Shown: piece after piece, positions 28,048-37,564 of the stretch | Numbering within the stretch: position 1 is the stretch's first letter | How the letters are laid out: each line of letters starts with the position of its first letter | Assembly: GCA_905478335.1 (NCBI GenBank) | Contig: CAJQIC010000029.1 | Location: 21,408 to 85,407, forward strand | Direction of reading: 5' to 3' | DNA length: 64,000 nucleotides | DNA from: an uncultured Bacteroidia bacterium | Lineage (GTDB): Bacteria; Bacteroidota; Bacteroidia; NS11-12g; UBA9320 | Position numbers and translations under genes: made by a program | The notes under the pieces: generated by a model | Told to the model about the DNA's origin: nothing | Seen by the model: the letters and a program-made list of their open reading frames with translations, nothing else | Databases searched by the model: none

Positions 28048-29171
28048 TGAAGAAGTTTTTTTTTCTTACCCCAGGTTGTTTCGACAAAGGTGGAATAAGT
28101 CGATATAGTCGATATCAAATCGACGCACTTCGCAATGTAGTTGGAGCGGACAAACTTTGGGTTGCTTCTTTGATGGGTAAGACAACTGATAGTTTTGAGG
28201 AATCATTTGATGTCGATTACTCAGGTACCAGTAATGGCAAAATTCAGCAGATCAAATTTGCTTTGTTCTTCATTATTAAAGCCATTGTACATCGTCCTAA
28301 AGTCATACACGTTGCTCATATCAATTTTAGTGGATTGGTAGTTTTCATAGCAAATCTCGTTGGTGCCAAAACGGTTCTGAATGTATATGGCTTAGAGATT
28401 TGGAGTAAATTATCGCGGGACGCCACTTGGGGACTTAAAAAAGTAGATTACATTATTTCCGACTGCCACAATACAAAGAATTACTTAGTTGATAATAATA
28501 TACGACGCGACGAGGACATAACAGTTATATGGGACTGTGTAGATATAGAGAAGTTTAAACCTGCTTCACTAGATAAACTAGAGCAATTGGCAATAGATTA
28601 CCAACTTCCGGCAAAAAGTGAAAAGATGGCGATTTTAACCCTCGGCAGAGTTTCTTATGCGGCTAAACATAAAGGATATAATAGGTTGATTCATGCTTAC
28701 GCACAATTAGATACTGATAAGTTCTATCTGGTAATTGCAGGTAAAGGTGATATGGTAAATGAACTGAAAGAATTAACCGTAGATTTAAACATATCGGATT
28801 CCGTATACTTCGCTGGAATGATACATGAAGAAGACATGGCCGCAATCTACAGTTATGCAGATATTTTCTCTCTCGTTAGTGAAGCGGGCGACAAAAAAGG
28901 AGAAGGAATACCGTTAACACCCATAGAAGCCATGGCATGTGGTACCCCAATCATTGTTGGGGATGAAGACGGAAGTCGAGAGGCAATCATTGATGAAAAT
29001 GGAATCTGTGTGGCAAGTCATGATCAAAAAGGGTACCTTGAGGCGGTCAACACGATTACAAGTGATGTAGATACTTTCAGCAAAAAAGCTCTAGAAATCG
29101 CTACACAAGTTTTTTCTTATACCATGTTTCTAGAGAAACATAAAACCTTCTATACGGCGCTTAAGAATTGA
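28047..29171 (+). CDS. GT4-type glycosyltransferase
   Basis: 374 residues with both GT-B domains. The start is KKFFFLTPGCFDKGGISRYS, the usual glycine-rich GT4 opening. LNVYGLEIWSKLSRDATWGL and IWDCVDIEKFKP close the N-domain. MAILTLGRVSYAAKHKGYNR, FYLVIAGKGDM, and GEGIPLTPIEAMACGTPIIV with the E-x7-E nucleotide-binding motif lie in the C-domain. It shares one base with the gene before and four with the gene after. Confidence 0.92.
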   Translation: MKKFFFLTPGCFDKGGISRYSRYQIDALRNVVGADKLWVASLMGKTTDSFEESFDVDYSGTSNGKIQQIKFALFFIIKAIVHRPKVIHVAHINFSGLVVFIANLVGAKTVLNVYGLEIWSKLSRDATWGLKKVDYIISDCHNTKNYLVDNNIRRDEDITVIWDCVDIEKFKPASLDKLEQLAIDYQLPAKSEKMAILTLGRVSYAAKHKGYNRLIHAYAQLDTDKFYLVIAGKGDMVNELKELTVDLNISDSVYFAGMIHEEDMAAIYSYADIFSLVSEAGDKKGEGIPLTPIEAMACGTPIIVGDEDGSREAIIDENGICVASHDQKGYLEAVNTITSDVDTFSKKALEIATQVFSYTMFLEKHKTFYTALKN

Positions 29172-30559
29172 GGTTTTTTTACTTTTTTCTAAGGATTCTG
29201 TTCTGTTATTTGGCTGGCAAATATTTGGCCAGCAAATACAGTGACGTATCAGTATTAGCCGGATTTTCATTGGTATATGGAATACACTTGGTTGCTGTGT
29301 TACTATGGACTTTCCGGAAACGAATGCCTTACATTGAACTCCTTTTAGCATCAATGGCGATTCAGTTATTAATTGCTCCTTTTCTCGAATATCATTATTA
29401 TTATAATGAGATTTTTGGTGTCATGCATGTCACTGAGACTGCTTATTTTGAATTTGTAACCTTTGCAATTCTTGCTCTTGAAACAGGGTTAATTATATTC
29501 AATAAACAACTGTCTGAGCATGATGTATTCACAAGAATGAAAGCAGACGTACACATCTATGAAAAACTCGGAATAAAATTGATTGTCATCGGATACATAT
29601 TTTATCTGATAAACCTTTTCAACATTAGCCTTGGGTTTGCATTTATCATAAAAACTTTTACATACTTAAGGTTTATAGGATTGTTCTATTTGATATGCAG
29701 TTCAAGTAAAAAAACGCTTAAATATACCTTGCTAATCTTTATTCCATTTCTTCTCGAAACACTTAAAGTCGCAATCTTCATTGAATTTTTCATTATTAGT
29801 ATTTGGACTGTTTCAATTCTGTTCCTCAAACGTAAAATATCTCCAATTTTCACTGCATCATTAGTAATTCTTGGCTTATTCTTTGCGATTATATTGCAAT
29901 CCGTTAAACATCAATATCGAGAACTAAAGTGGGGTGGTAAAGAGGTCTCATTGACAAAATTAATGTTAAACCAGCAATCGAAAATGGATGCTGATCAGTA
30001 TAAAGTAGTGGGTGCGATATTCAATGTACGCGTCAATCAGGGTTGGATTGTATCCGACGTTATAGAACACACAAGTCGTTCCAGATTCATTCACGATGGC
30101 AAGTACTTAAGGGACGAGACAATAGGTATTTTATTACCGCGCCTTCTTTACCCAAGCAAACCAATTGTAGGGAGCCATGAGAAATTTGACAAGTTTGTAG
30201 GTTGGCACTTGGATAAAGGTACTGCAATGAACCTAGGACTAATGGGAGACGCATACGGTAACCTTGGATCAAAAAAGGGAATCGTCTTCATTTTTGGTTT
30301 TGGTTTACTCATTGGTTTCGGTCATAGAAAGTATCAAAATGCCCTAGTTACATTCCCAGATTTGCTTTGTTGGGCCCCGCTATTTTACAACTATCTTATT
30401 CGCGCCGGTAATGAGTACTATATTATTACAAATTGGTATGTTAAAACTGGTTTCGTTACACTTCTGTTCTTTTACTTCGTTCGTAAGCGTATGATTCAAA
30501 GTAACCAGTCGCCTAAGCACGAAATTCCAAGTCCAACACAAATTGCACCTGACTATTAA
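29168..30559 (+). CDS. Polytopic membrane protein, best Wzy (O-antigen polymerase) candidate
   Basis: 463 residues, TTG start overlapping the previous stop by 4 bp. About ten to eleven hydrophobic segments cover most of the protein. A large hydrophilic loop at roughly residues 255-375 (KHQYRELKWGGKEVSLTKLM, later IGILLPRLLYPSKPIVGSHE) precedes the last segments. One long loop late in a polytopic protein within a glycosyltransferase operon is typical of Wzy polymerases, which are poorly conserved in sequence. The call rests on topology and context. The proteins at 6590 and 13659 are rivals. Confidence 0.65.
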   Translation: MRFFYFFLRILFCYLAGKYLASKYSDVSVLAGFSLVYGIHLVAVLLWTFRKRMPYIELLLASMAIQLLIAPFLEYHYYYNEIFGVMHVTETAYFEFVTFAILALETGLIIFNKQLSEHDVFTRMKADVHIYEKLGIKLIVIGYIFYLINLFNISLGFAFIIKTFTYLRFIGLFYLICSSSKKTLKYTLLIFIPFLLETLKVAIFIEFFIISIWTVSILFLKRKISPIFTASLVILGLFFAIILQSVKHQYRELKWGGKEVSLTKLMLNQQSKMDADQYKVVGAIFNVRVNQGWIVSDVIEHTSRSRFIHDGKYLRDETIGILLPRLLYPSKPIVGSHEKFDKFVGWHLDKGTAMNLGLMGDAYGNLGSKKGIVFIFGFGLLIGFGHRKYQNALVTFPDLLCWAPLFYNYLIRAGNEYYIITNWYVKTGFVTLLFFYFVRKRMIQSNQSPKHEIPSPTQIAPDY

Positions 30560-30560
30560 T

Positions 30561-32753
30561 ATGTCAAAAACACTCTTCATAGGTTCATTCCCTAAAGAAA
30601 CAAAAGGAGGCAGTTCTACGGCTTGTTTGCTCTTATTACAGTCTGAACCATTTTCAGGTGAGAACATAATTTTACTAGATTCTACACTTGATAACATCTC
30701 GAATAACGTGCTCGCTTCCAGGATATGGCGTGCAGTTAAGCGGTTTGGAAAATTAACACGCATAATTTTCACGAATCGGCCTAAAGTAGCTTTGATTACC
30801 TGTGGTCATGGGTGGAGTTTCTTTGAAAAAGGCATGATGTTACTTTATCTAAAGTTGTTTGGTGTTCGGTCGGTCATTACGCCAAATTCTGGACTAATAC
30901 TTGGTAGTTTTAAATCAGGAATCTTTAGGAGTTACTTTAAATTAATTGTTCGGAACTCAAAATATGTAGTTTGTCAAGGTAAGTATTGGTTAGAAATTTT
31001 TACAAACTATACAAGTGACCCAAAGAAACTTGTTGTAATAAAAAATTGGTTAGCACCTGAGTCAATTGCCAAACCCCTTCCACCCTTTTTAATAAAAGAA
31101 AGAAATATTATCCATCTTGTTTACTTGGGCTGGATTGAAGATTATAAGGGTCTCGATGACTTGTTAAAGGCAGTCGCGCTATGTAAACAAACTGTACAGC
31201 TAGACATTTGGGGTGAAGGAAGCTATAAGGCAGAGGTAATTGAGCAAATTGAGCAGCTAGGTCTCGCTAGTAATGTTAAGTTGAAAGGATGGGCGTCTGA
31301 GAAAGACAAATCAGAGATTTATCAAAATCATCCAATCGCAGTATTGTCGTCTCATTATGAAGGTATGCCAAATGTAGTTCTTGAAGCAATGGCAAATGGT
31401 TTACCTGTGATTGCTTCCAACATTTCTACGCTGCCAGAAGTGGTAACACATAATGAAAATGGACTCTTATTTACACCTGGTAACGTAGAGGCCTTAGCGC
31501 GTTCTATTGATACATTAGGATCTGATATACTGCTTCAGCAACGATTCCGTGAAAATGCAAAGTCTTCATTGGACAGCTATGACTTAAGCAAAGCTGCAAT
31601 GAGATTGGCTAAGCTGGTCTATGAAGATAAAAGGAAGGTATTGATGTTAACGGATTGGTTTGCACCAGCCTTTCGCGCAGGTGGACCAATAAAATCTTGC
31701 AATAATATTGTTAAATCGCTAGGTAGTGATTTAAATATCAAGGTATTGACATCTATTTATGATTTAGGTGATGTCAAACTCTCGGTCACGAAAAATAAGT
31801 GGACACCTTACCAGCAAGCGTCGGTGTTTTATGCTGGAAGTTTTATAGAATATACACGTAAAATGATCGGTGTATTTTTGTTTTGGAGACCACATAAAAT
31901 CCACATTAATGGAATTTTTTCAATAAAATCGTCAATAATTCCTTTGATCGTTACAAAATTAAGTGGACAAAGAAATAAAGTAATACTGAGTCTAAGGGGT
32001 ATGCTGATGCCATCTGCTTTGCACATCAAATCAAAGAAGAAACGTATCTATTTAAAAATTGCTAAATCCTTGGGGTTGTTTAAGAATATCACTGTTCACA
32101 CCACGAATATGGATGAACTGGAACTGAGTAAAACCACATTAGCAAGTTTTAGAAACGTAACTCTACCAAACCTCCCTGAGTATACGAACCAATCCATTTC
32201 ATTTAAACATAAAGCACAAGGAGTATTAGATATCGTCATAGTTGGTCGTGTCCATGAAATAAAAAATATTCACCTCTTGGCTACGTTTTTAACTCACGTT
32301 AGCGGAAAAACGCATACGACACTTATCGGCCATCTAGAGAATATTGAATATTTACGCACCATCGAGCAGTCTTTTGAACGATTACAACAGCATGAATTCA
32401 GGTACTTAGGTGAAGTTAACGGACAAGAGGTAAAGGAAATAATTAAACAAAATCATATGTTATTTCTTCCCTCGCAAAGCGAGAATTATGGCCACGCAAT
32501 AGTTGAATCATTGAGCCAAAATAGACCCGTTATTATCAGCGACAAAACCCCTTGGCAAAACCTGGAAACCCACAATGCAGGCTTTAGCCTTGATTTAAAG
32601 GATGAAGACTCTTTCATACAAGCTCTTCAAAAGATGGTTGACCTTAATCAAGCGGAATTCAATAATTACATGAGTGGGGCTAAAAATTACTGTGACGAGG
32701 TTGTTTTTAAAAATCAAACCAAAGACGACTATCTAGCACTATACCAAGAATAA
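30561..32753 (+). CDS. Tandem GT4-GT4 fusion glycosyltransferase
   Basis: 730 residues from the ATG at 30561 (MSKTLFIGSFPKETKGG); an in-frame TTG 18 bp upstream lies inside the previous gene. Two complete GT-B units are visible. The first ends with VYLGWIEDYKGLDDLLKAV, LDIWGEGSYK and SHYEGMPNVVLEAMANGLPV. The second starts near residue 360 at KVLMLTDWFAPAFRAGGPIK and has LDIVIVGRVHEIKNIHLLAT and PSQSENYGHAIVESLSQNRPV. Both halves keep the E-x7-E-type motif, so two consecutive sugar transfers by one polypeptide are likely. A 35-bp gap separates it from the next gene. Confidence 0.88.
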   Translation: MSKTLFIGSFPKETKGGSSTACLLLLQSEPFSGENIILLDSTLDNISNNVLASRIWRAVKRFGKLTRIIFTNRPKVALITCGHGWSFFEKGMMLLYLKLFGVRSVITPNSGLILGSFKSGIFRSYFKLIVRNSKYVVCQGKYWLEIFTNYTSDPKKLVVIKNWLAPESIAKPLPPFLIKERNIIHLVYLGWIEDYKGLDDLLKAVALCKQTVQLDIWGEGSYKAEVIEQIEQLGLASNVKLKGWASEKDKSEIYQNHPIAVLSSHYEGMPNVVLEAMANGLPVIASNISTLPEVVTHNENGLLFTPGNVEALARSIDTLGSDILLQQRFRENAKSSLDSYDLSKAAMRLAKLVYEDKRKVLMLTDWFAPAFRAGGPIKSCNNIVKSLGSDLNIKVLTSIYDLGDVKLSVTKNKWTPYQQASVFYAGSFIEYTRKMIGVFLFWRPHKIHINGIFSIKSSIIPLIVTKLSGQRNKVILSLRGMLMPSALHIKSKKKRIYLKIAKSLGLFKNITVHTTNMDELELSKTTLASFRNVTLPNLPEYTNQSISFKHKAQGVLDIVIVGRVHEIKNIHLLATFLTHVSGKTHTTLIGHLENIEYLRTIEQSFERLQQHEFRYLGEVNGQEVKEIIKQNHMLFLPSQSENYGHAIVESLSQNRPVIISDKTPWQNLETHNAGFSLDLKDEDSFIQALQKMVDLNQAEFNNYMSGAKNYCDEVVFKNQTKDDYLALYQE

Positions 32754-32788
32754 AAGATACCCAAAAAATATAAGTACTAAATATACAT

Positions 32789-34525
32789 ATGTCAAGTTAC
32801 ACCTTAGGAATAAACGCATACCATGGAGATTCATCCGCCTGTATTTATAAAGGCACAGAGCTTATTGCTGCAACAGAAGAAGAACGCATAGTGCGTGTTA
32901 AACATTGGACCGGATTACCAATAAAGGCGATTGATTTTTGTCTAAAAGAAGCCAATATCACCCTCAAAGAAGTCGATGTAATTACGGTCTCAAGAGACCC
33001 TAAAGCAAAAATTGGGGAGAAAATAATTCAAACACTAAAAAAAGGAATATCCCTAAAAGCAGTAAAGGATAGAGGTGCGAATTCACTTAAGATCACTAAA
33101 ATAAAATCTGATATTGCCGAAGCACTTGGATTCAAAGCGTCTGAAATTAAGGCTAAGTTATATTATGCCGAGCATCACAGAAGTCACATGGCTTCTTCCT
33201 TCTTTGTCTCCCCTTTTGAAGAATCTGCGATCTTGTCAATAGATGGTATGGGAGATTTTAGTTCTACCATGCGTGGAACTGGTAAAGGAAACAAGATAAA
33301 GGTTATTGACAGTGTCTCCTACCCACATTCTATTGGAATTTTTTATACAGCGATGACACAATACCTTGGGTTTCCTCATTATGGAGATGAATACAAAGTA
33401 ATGGGCCTATCTCCTTATGGCAAAGCTACCATGGTCGATCAACTGGAAGATGTTTTGATACTTCTTGACAATGGACTTTTTGAGTTAAATGGAAGATACT
33501 TCAAACACTTTACCGAAGGTGTGGCTATGGATTGGGAAGGTGGATCGCCTTCCATAGATTCAATATATTCTGAAGCACTAGTAGAGAAATTTGGTCCAGT
33601 AAGACAAAAAGGTGAAGAGTTGACTCAATACCATATGGACCTGGCAGCTTCGGTACAACGGTATACTGAAAAAGTAATCTTCCACATCGCCGAAGATTTA
33701 CACAAACGCACCGGGTTGAAAAACTTGTGCATAACGGGTGGTGTGGCTCAAAATTCGGTTGCAAATGGTAAAATATTGGCAAACACTTCTTTCGAGAAAT
33801 TATACGTCCCACCTGCAGGACATGACGCTGGGACTTCAGTTGGTTCCGCATTATACTATATCCACCAAGAGCAAAATACCACTCGACCGGCGTTCAAACA
33901 TCAAGCATATACTGGAGCTCAATTTACAAATGAAGAAATCAAAACCTTTTTAGAAGGTAAAGCGGGAATCATCGCTTATCACGAAAAGGAAGATGCGCTA
34001 ATTGAAGCGGTAGCTGAATTACTGCACCACGGCAAAGTAATCGGTTGGTTTCAAGGTCGTGCCGAGTTTGGGCCCAGAGCATTGGGCAACCGTAGTATTA
34101 TTGTCGACCCAAGCCGGTCGGACGCAAAAGAATTATTGAATAGTAAAATCAAACGACGTGAAAGCTTCAGACCTTTTGCCCCCTCTATACTAAAAGAGGC
34201 TGTGAAGGATTATTTTGAGGTAGTTGACGACGTCCCTTTTATGGAGAAAGTATATGATATCAAATCTGAAAAGCACGAAGTAATTCCAGCTGTCACGCAT
34301 GTTAACGGTACCGGTCGACTTCAAACTGTGGAAGAAAAAGACAACCCAAGATATTACAGGTTGATAAAAGCGTTTAGCCAGAAAAGTGGAATCCCCATTC
34401 TCTTGAATACATCCTTCAACGAAAACGAACCCATTGTCAACACACCAGGACATGCCTATGATTGCTTTGCACGTACGGATATGGATGTATTGGTTTTGGA
34501 GAATTATGTGATCACGCGAGGTTAG
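32789..34525 (+). CDS. NodU/TobZ-family carbamoyltransferase (second of two)
   Basis: 578 residues, same family as the protein at 22421 but clearly divergent. The N-domain has GINAYHGDSSACIYKG, ATEEERIVRVKHWTGLPIKA and the metal site EHHRSHMASSFF, followed by SIDGMGDFSST. The C-domain has GRAEFGPRALGNRSIIVDPS and ILLNTSFNENEPIVNTPGHA. Two such enzymes in one locus suggest two carbamoylated positions or sugars. Eight copies of a 7-bp repeat begin one base after its stop codon. Confidence 0.93.
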   Translation: MSSYTLGINAYHGDSSACIYKGTELIAATEEERIVRVKHWTGLPIKAIDFCLKEANITLKEVDVITVSRDPKAKIGEKIIQTLKKGISLKAVKDRGANSLKITKIKSDIAEALGFKASEIKAKLYYAEHHRSHMASSFFVSPFEESAILSIDGMGDFSSTMRGTGKGNKIKVIDSVSYPHSIGIFYTAMTQYLGFPHYGDEYKVMGLSPYGKATMVDQLEDVLILLDNGLFELNGRYFKHFTEGVAMDWEGGSPSIDSIYSEALVEKFGPVRQKGEELTQYHMDLAASVQRYTEKVIFHIAEDLHKRTGLKNLCITGGVAQNSVANGKILANTSFEKLYVPPAGHDAGTSVGSALYYIHQEQNTTRPAFKHQAYTGAQFTNEEIKTFLEGKAGIIAYHEKEDALIEAVAELLHHGKVIGWFQGRAEFGPRALGNRSIIVDPSRSDAKELLNSKIKRRESFRPFAPSILKEAVKDYFEVVDDVPFMEKVYDIKSEKHEVIPAVTHVNGTGRLQTVEEKDNPRYYRLIKAFSQKSGIPILLNTSFNENEPIVNTPGHAYDCFARTDMDVLVLENYVITRG

Positions 34526-34526
34526 C

Positions 34527-34582
34527 TTTTGGCTTTTGGCTTTTGGCTTTTGGCTTTTGGCTTTTGGCTTTTGGCTTTTGGC
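34527..34582 (+). repeat. Perfect (TTTTGGC)8 microsatellite
   Basis: Eight uninterrupted copies of the 7-mer TTTTGGC, starting 1 bp after the TAG of the carbamoyltransferase gene. It belongs to the degenerate G/T-rich family at 4464 and 5969, but here the copies are exact, which suggests recent slippage expansion. It faces a C/A-rich partner at 34677-34745 across about 95 bp with no recognised content. Confidence 0.95.
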
Positions 34583-34676
34583 GAAAAAAAAGATTTAGCC
34601 TTGATCTTACAACAGTTCAGTTAGGGATTTATCAACAAACATTCAATGTTTCAATTCGCCATAGTGCACACATTTA

Positions 34677-34745
34677 ACCCAAAACGCTAACGCGCCAAAG
34701 TGCCAACCCCCTAACAACCTATCCTCCCAACTACCCAACCACCCA
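34677..34745 (+). repeat. C/A-rich GCCAAC tract ending at a start codon
   Basis: About 69 bp of GCCAA, CTAAC and CCCAAC variants, ending at the base before the ATG of the glycosyltransferase at 34746. Its first half is close to the reverse complement of 4464-4560. It occupies the whole leader of the next gene, which therefore has no visible Shine-Dalgarno sequence. Confidence 0.8.
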
Positions 34746-35504
34746 ATGCCTCCTCTCAAAATCTCAATCATCACCGCTGCATACAACAGCGAAAAATATA
34801 TCAAGCATACATTAGAGTCTGTTCGTGATCAAACTTATGCCGACATTGAACATGTGTTGGTAGATGGTGGGTCAACCGATGAAACAAATGCAATTATCAA
34901 ATCATATCCTCTTGTTAAGAACTATATCAGTGAACCAGATCAAGGAATCTATGATGCGCTTAATAAAGGTATCAATCGTGCGACAGGTGACATTATAGGA
35001 TTTGTACATTCAGACGACTACTTACATGACACGTCCATACTAAGGTGTGTTGCAGAATATTTAGAGAACAACCCCAATGTGACCGGGATTTATGCTGATA
35101 TTGTTTTTGTAGATAATTCTAAAAAAGTGCTCAGACACTACAGCTCTAGGTCATGGCGTTTTAGCAAATTCCAATATGGGAAAATGCCAGCACATCCCTC
35201 CTTCTTTGCTCGTAAAGAAGTGTACGAGTCCTATCTGTTCGATACGCAATACAAAATAGCAGCTGATTTTGACCATATGTTACGGGCGTTCAAAGACCCT
35301 GAATTCCTTTTCCATTACCTGCCTATTATTACCACTTCAATGCGTATGGGAGGGGCAAGTACGGATGGGCTAAAGTCCAATCTAAGAATCAACAAAGAGA
35401 TTCTACAGATTTGTAAAGCAAACGGTCTACCAACAAACTATCTGAAAATTTATTCAAAATATCCTTCGAGGTTATTAGAGTTTTTTTTTACCAAAATGAG
35501 CTAG
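34746..35504 (+). CDS. GT2-type glycosyltransferase
   Basis: 252 residues of a compact GT-A enzyme. Motifs: ISIITAAYNSEKYIKHTLES at the N-terminus, VDGGSTDETNAI, EPDQGIYDALNKGINRATGD and the metal-binding DDY in GFVHSDDYLHD. HPSFFARKEVYE and AADFDHMLRAF follow. This is the WcaA/WbbD-like group common in O-antigen loci. Its start codon abuts the C/A-rich tract. It ends 4 bp before the likely ATT start of the next gene. Confidence 0.92.
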   Translation: MPPLKISIITAAYNSEKYIKHTLESVRDQTYADIEHVLVDGGSTDETNAIIKSYPLVKNYISEPDQGIYDALNKGINRATGDIIGFVHSDDYLHDTSILRCVAEYLENNPNVTGIYADIVFVDNSKKVLRHYSSRSWRFSKFQYGKMPAHPSFFARKEVYESYLFDTQYKIAADFDHMLRAFKDPEFLFHYLPIITTSMRMGGASTDGLKSNLRINKEILQICKANGLPTNYLKIYSKYPSRLLEFFFTKMS

Positions 35505-35508
35505 TTTT

Positions 35509-36564
35509 ATTACACCATTACCCTACTATAAAAACCTCGATGGAGTCCGTGCAATTGCGGCAATAATGGTAATGGTTGGTCATTTTTTTTCTGTAATTGC
35601 CCCTGACCATTATATGATAAAATTCGATTTACTATTTGGACAGTCTGGGGTTGTTTTATTTTTTGTGCTTTCTGGCTTTCTGATCACCCGAATTTTACTT
35701 AACACAAAAGGATCGAAAAATTATTTTAAAAATTTCTTTATAAGACGGTCTCTCAGAATTCTTCCTCTGTATTACATATTTTTGTTAATTCACTACTATC
35801 TAGCACCATTAATCCTTAAAACTGAAATTCCTAATTTCAGTCTGCAAATTTATCATTACCTGTTTTTGCAAGACTTTGCAATGACGTTCAACTGGCTCTA
35901 CTCAGGACCTGGTCACTTTTGGTCATTAGCAGTTGAAGAACACTTTTATTTGTTCTGGCCGTTTGTGATAATTATAACACCCAAAAAACAGCTATTAAAA
36001 GTCATTCTTTCAATTATTGTGATTTCAATACTCATTAGAGCTTTAATGCTCAATTACAATTACAATGGTTACTTCTTTACTTTCACCCGATTTGACGCTC
36101 TTGCAATTGGAGCCATATTATCCCTTTTAGAACTTAGATATCGCTTCTCTCACAAATATCTTTCACGTTACATAATACTACTAATAGGTATACTAATTCC
36201 AAGTGTTTTAATGTGGACTATGTTTTCAGGAAGTGGAAACAACACGATTCAAATATTTAAGTATTTGGTAATAGGTTTTACTTTCTTTTCTATAATTGGT
36301 ATGGTTCTATCCATTAAGGACAAAAGCGTAATAAATAAAATATTAGAATCTAGATTTTTTCGTTACTCCGGAAAGATTAGCTACGGACTCTATGTATACC
36401 ATCCACTCATTTTTTTAATCTTGTTAAAGTATTGCAACACTCATATCTTACTTTTGAATTTTGTCATATGCTTTTCATTAACCTATCTTATATCGACATT
36501 AAGTTACAGGTATTTTGAAAACCCTTTCTTAAAACTCAAAAAATATTTCGTTTACAATAAATAG
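35509..36564 (+). CDS. Acyltransferase-3 family membrane protein (OafA-like), probable ATT start
   Basis: About 351 residues with ten membrane segments, an integral-membrane O-acyltransferase of the OafA/YrhL family that probably acetylates glycan sugars. The conserved opening YKNLDGVRAIAAIMVMVGHF, with its catalytic His, begins upstream of the first in-frame ATG (35566). Between the in-frame TGA at 35497 and that ATG there is no ATG, GTG, TTG or CTG. ATT at 35509 is the best start that keeps the motif. FFIRRSLRILPLYY and FWSLAVEEHFYLFWP are further family marks. Confidence 0.85.
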   Translation: MTPLPYYKNLDGVRAIAAIMVMVGHFFSVIAPDHYMIKFDLLFGQSGVVLFFVLSGFLITRILLNTKGSKNYFKNFFIRRSLRILPLYYIFLLIHYYLAPLILKTEIPNFSLQIYHYLFLQDFAMTFNWLYSGPGHFWSLAVEEHFYLFWPFVIIITPKKQLLKVILSIIVISILIRALMLNYNYNGYFFTFTRFDALAIGAILSLLELRYRFSHKYLSRYIILLIGILIPSVLMWTMFSGSGNNTIQIFKYLVIGFTFFSIIGMVLSIKDKSVINKILESRFFRYSGKISYGLYVYHPLIFLILLKYCNTHILLLNFVICFSLTYLISTLSYRYFENPFLKLKKYFVYNK

Positions 36565-36577
36565 CATCTGCTACATT

Positions 36578-37507
36578 ATGCCACCGTATAAAATACTTCT
36601 TACTGGAGCAACTGGTTTTGTTGGTGGTCATGTGATTAAACAGCTCAAAGAAGATTATTCGCTTTATGCGATTTCATCAAAAAAGACAGACATTGAACAT
36701 ATAACTAAGACCTTCTCTTGGAATGAAATAGAAAGTATTGAAGAAACTTTCGAGGCAGTCATTCACATGGCTGGACTAGCACATGATACTCAAAACAACA
36801 AAGATGAGTCTGTATACTTTGACGTTAATGTTGGATTAACCAAGACGCTTTTAGAAAATATGAAGCGCTGGAACTGTGGTCAATTCATATACATAAGTAG
36901 CGTAAAGGCTGCTGTAGATTCTACTTCTATTGAAGTCCTGAATGAAGATTTCACTTCAGCTTGTACAAACGTATATGGTCGTTCGAAGCTTACCGCAGAA
37001 AGGCTAATATTAGACAGTACTGCCAATATCAATCGGGTTATTCTACGACCAGTAATGATATACGGCCCTGGACAAAAAGGCAACCTGAATACACTCGAGA
37101 AACTGATTCATAAAGGCGTTTGGTTTCCATTCAAAAATTGGCAAAACAAGCGTTCTGTGCTGTCTATCAATAATTTGACTTTTACGATTAAAGAGATACT
37201 AAATAAAAAGATAGCTTCTGGTGTCTATTATATTGCTGATGACGCTGCTGTTTCAACTGTAGAAATTCTAGAATCTATTAGCAGTGGGATTAATAGAAAA
37301 GTCAGATTTGTATCCATACCAAATAGCATTATTCGAGTTGGACTTAAATTACTACCGAAAAGACTTAAATCATTTACCAACAAAGTCTTAGGGAGTTTGG
37401 AGGTAGATAATTCAAAACTCAAAACAGCGTTGGGCATTTCAACTATGCCGTATAACGCAGCCACTGATTTACCGTGTGCGTTTAAAAAATCGTCTGGCAA
37501 TGCTTAA
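36578..37507 (+). CDS. NAD-dependent epimerase/dehydratase (extended SDR)
   Basis: 309 residues. The Rossmann motif is LLTGATGFVGGHVIKQL near residues 7-23 and the catalytic pair is the Tyr and Lys of NVYGRSKLTAERL, preceded by YISSVKAA. The later part (RPVMIYGPGQKGNLNTLEKL) is of the UDP-hexose epimerase/reductase kind found next to WecA-type transferases. It may form the 4-keto- or 4-epimeric UDP-sugar used by that enzyme. Its exact reaction is open. A C/A-rich repeat lies between it and wecA. Confidence 0.85.
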   Translation: MPPYKILLTGATGFVGGHVIKQLKEDYSLYAISSKKTDIEHITKTFSWNEIESIEETFEAVIHMAGLAHDTQNNKDESVYFDVNVGLTKTLLENMKRWNCGQFIYISSVKAAVDSTSIEVLNEDFTSACTNVYGRSKLTAERLILDSTANINRVILRPVMIYGPGQKGNLNTLEKLIHKGVWFPFKNWQNKRSVLSINNLTFTIKEILNKKIASGVYYIADDAAVSTVEILESISSGINRKVRFVSIPNSIIRVGLKLLPKRLKSFTNKVLGSLEVDNSKLKTALGISTMPYNAATDLPCAFKKSSGNA

Positions 37508-37518
37508 TTTTTAATTAG

Positions 37519-37564
37519 CTAACGCGCCAATACGCCAACCACCCAACACCCCAACGACCTAACC
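37519..37564 (+). repeat. C/A-rich GCCAAC tract before wecA
   Basis: About 46 bp containing AACGCGCCAATACGCCAACC and CCCAACACCCCAACGACC, the same family as 34677-34745. It ends one base before the TTG start codon of the WecA-like gene. No G/T-rich partner is seen on its left side. Confidence 0.75.

Noticed and set aside
34527..34745. Repeat-rich stretch as a CRISPR array
   Set aside because: The unit is 7 bp with no spacers, and no cas gene is present.
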